DNA from: Cognatishimia sp. F0-27
GTDB lineage: Bacteria > Pseudomonadota > Alphaproteobacteria > Rhodobacterales > Rhodobacteraceae
Length of the DNA: 64,000 nt
NCBI RefSeq assembly: GCF_020667845.1
Contig: NZ_JAFMPQ010000024.1
Span: 1-64,000, forward strand
Reading direction: 5' to 3'
Part shown: one piece after another, positions 63,225 to 64,000 of the stretch
Layout of the letters: each line of letters begins with the position of its first letter
Numbering within the stretch: the stretch's first letter is position 1
Translations under genes and position numbers: made by a program
Notes under the pieces: model-generated
Told to the model about the DNA's origin: nothing
Seen by the model: only the letters and a program-made list of their open reading frames with translations
Databases searched by the model: none

Positions 63225-63707
63225 GGGCCTGCCTGTCCTTGTTGCCTCCGGGGGCGCAGACGCCGCTGCGGCTCCTTTCGGCTCTTCTGGTTTGTCCCGG
63301 TCGCGTGTGGTCGGTCGCCCTGCGCGGCCGCGCGCCACCGCGCCGTTTGCGTCGCATCCTGACGCGTCCGGGGGGCGGGCTTCAAGGGGATGCGCGCCAA
63401 ATCGCGCATCGGGTGGGGCCGGGCGACGGACCTTGCGGGAGCCGGAAGCGACCCTGATGACCGCGGCGCGGCACATTAGACAGCATCCATGCGCCGCCCT
63501 GCGCAATGTCCAAGCGCGGCATGGCGCGGCAGCGGACGGCGCCGCGGGGGGCACGGGGGCAGGGGCAGCCCGTATCTACCCGCGCGGGCGCCGGACGCGC
63601 CGCCGGGCGCCGATCTCACGAGCCGTTGCGCGGAGGACAGACCGCATCACCGGCCCATCACCGGCCCATCACCGGGCCGCGCGGTGAACAGGGGGCGGCA
63701 TGCGCGG
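63225..63707. other. gap upstream of the deaminase gene
   Basis: 483 GC-rich bases with no supportable gene. CCCATCACCGG repeats at about 63645-63680. The promoter for the deaminase-CAP pair should be here, but no clear elements stand out. Confidence 0.45.
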
Positions 63708-64000
63708 TCAGCCCGCGTTGAGCCGGTCCAGCGCCCGGGCATGGATCTCCGCATTGGCCGCGGCCACAACCCGCCCGCCGCCATGTGCCGGGCCGCCCTG
63801 CCAATCCGTCACGATGCCGCCCGCGGCCTCGATGACCGCGATCGGCGCGTGGATGTCATAGGGGTTCAGCCCGGCTTCGATCACGAGGTCAATCTGTCCC
63901 GCGGCCAGCAGCGCGTAGGCATAGCAATCCATGCCATAGCGCGTCAGGCGCGCATGCTGCGCCACCCGTCGAAAACCGGCCGCGTCGCTTTCGGTGCCCA
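63708..64000 (-). CDS. hisN: histidinol-phosphatase, inositol-monophosphatase family (partial)
   Basis: The C-terminal 97 codons of a gene running off the right edge. RLTRYGMDCYAYALLAAGQIDLVIEAGLNPYDIHAPIAVIEAAGGIVTDWQGG, residues spanning the last two thirds, is typical of the IMPase family: GxDCYAY and the metal aspartate in PYDIHAP. The LxxYDIxAxxPVIExAGG pattern is closest to HisN-type histidinol-phosphatases. The N-terminal metal site is outside the window, so the substrate assignment is provisional. Confidence 0.78.
   Translation of the reverse strand, partial: GTESDAAGFRRVAQHARLTRYGMDCYAYALLAAGQIDLVIEAGLNPYDIHAPIAVIEAAGGIVTDWQGGPAHGGGRVVAAANAEIHARALDRLNAG

Overview
The window is a GC-rich, tightly packed chromosomal segment of an alphaproteobacterium, most probably a member of the Rhodobacteraceae (Roseobacter group). 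The grounds are the gene orders folB-folP-glmM, tRNA-Tyr next to rlmB, ribB-ribH-nusB and mgtE-5-FCL; a short ProS-type prolyl-tRNA synthetase; a tRNA-His with no encoded G at -1 and A at 73; and families such as DUF2937, DUF6324, DUF6476 and MmcB. These assignments come from reading the sequence; no database search was run.

Layout. 1-10.8 kb: one co-directional cluster with a TRAP transporter (dctPQM), an IclR regulator, a hydratase/3-hydroxyacyl-CoA dehydrogenase fusion, two acyl-CoA dehydrogenases resembling the pimeloyl-CoA type, and an acyl-CoA ligase. It reads as uptake, CoA activation and beta-oxidation of a carboxylic acid; no thiolase is present. 11-19 kb: proS, two small exported or membrane proteins, then on the minus strand glmM, folP, a folB fused to a kinase-like domain, and a cell-wall hydrolase. 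19-25 kb: a divergent PPDK-like protein and pxpBCA (5-oxoprolinase). 25.4-33.5 kb: an accessory block with an outer-membrane-type protein, two RTX proteins and a head-to-head two-component system. 34-38 kb: a likely acquired patch with a LysR fragment, mobA/mobR for 3-hydroxybenzoate, and a broken serine recombinase, ending at the 3' side of tRNA-Tyr. 38-42.3 kb: rlmB, a zinc-ribbon protein, ribB-ribH-nusB and a small membrane protein. 42.3-50 kb: a candidate structured RNA, a coiled-coil membrane protein coupled to a ClpP-like protein, mmcB, small genes, tRNA-His, a BON-MscS channel, and an rluA-family gene sharing its start codon bases with a divergent gene. 50-54 kb: rpoH with a sigma-32-type promoter and a strong terminator, a Gfo/Idh/MocA oxidoreductase, a decayed stretch and a four-TM protein. 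54-64 kb: two phospholipase-D-superfamily proteins, 5-FCL, mgtE, guanine deaminase, a CAP lipoprotein, an 8-oxoguanine deaminase-like enzyme and the 3' end of a hisN-like gene.

Recurring themes are very short gene spacing (many 1-4 base overlaps) and GC-rich intergenic gaps filled with tandem repeats of a different unit in each gap. There are several well-formed inverted repeats at places where regulators would be expected. The most interesting leads are the mobA/mobR operator region, the folB-kinase fusion, the overlapping divergent two-component pair beside RTX genes, the candidate structured RNA at about 42.5 kb, and the rpoH control region.
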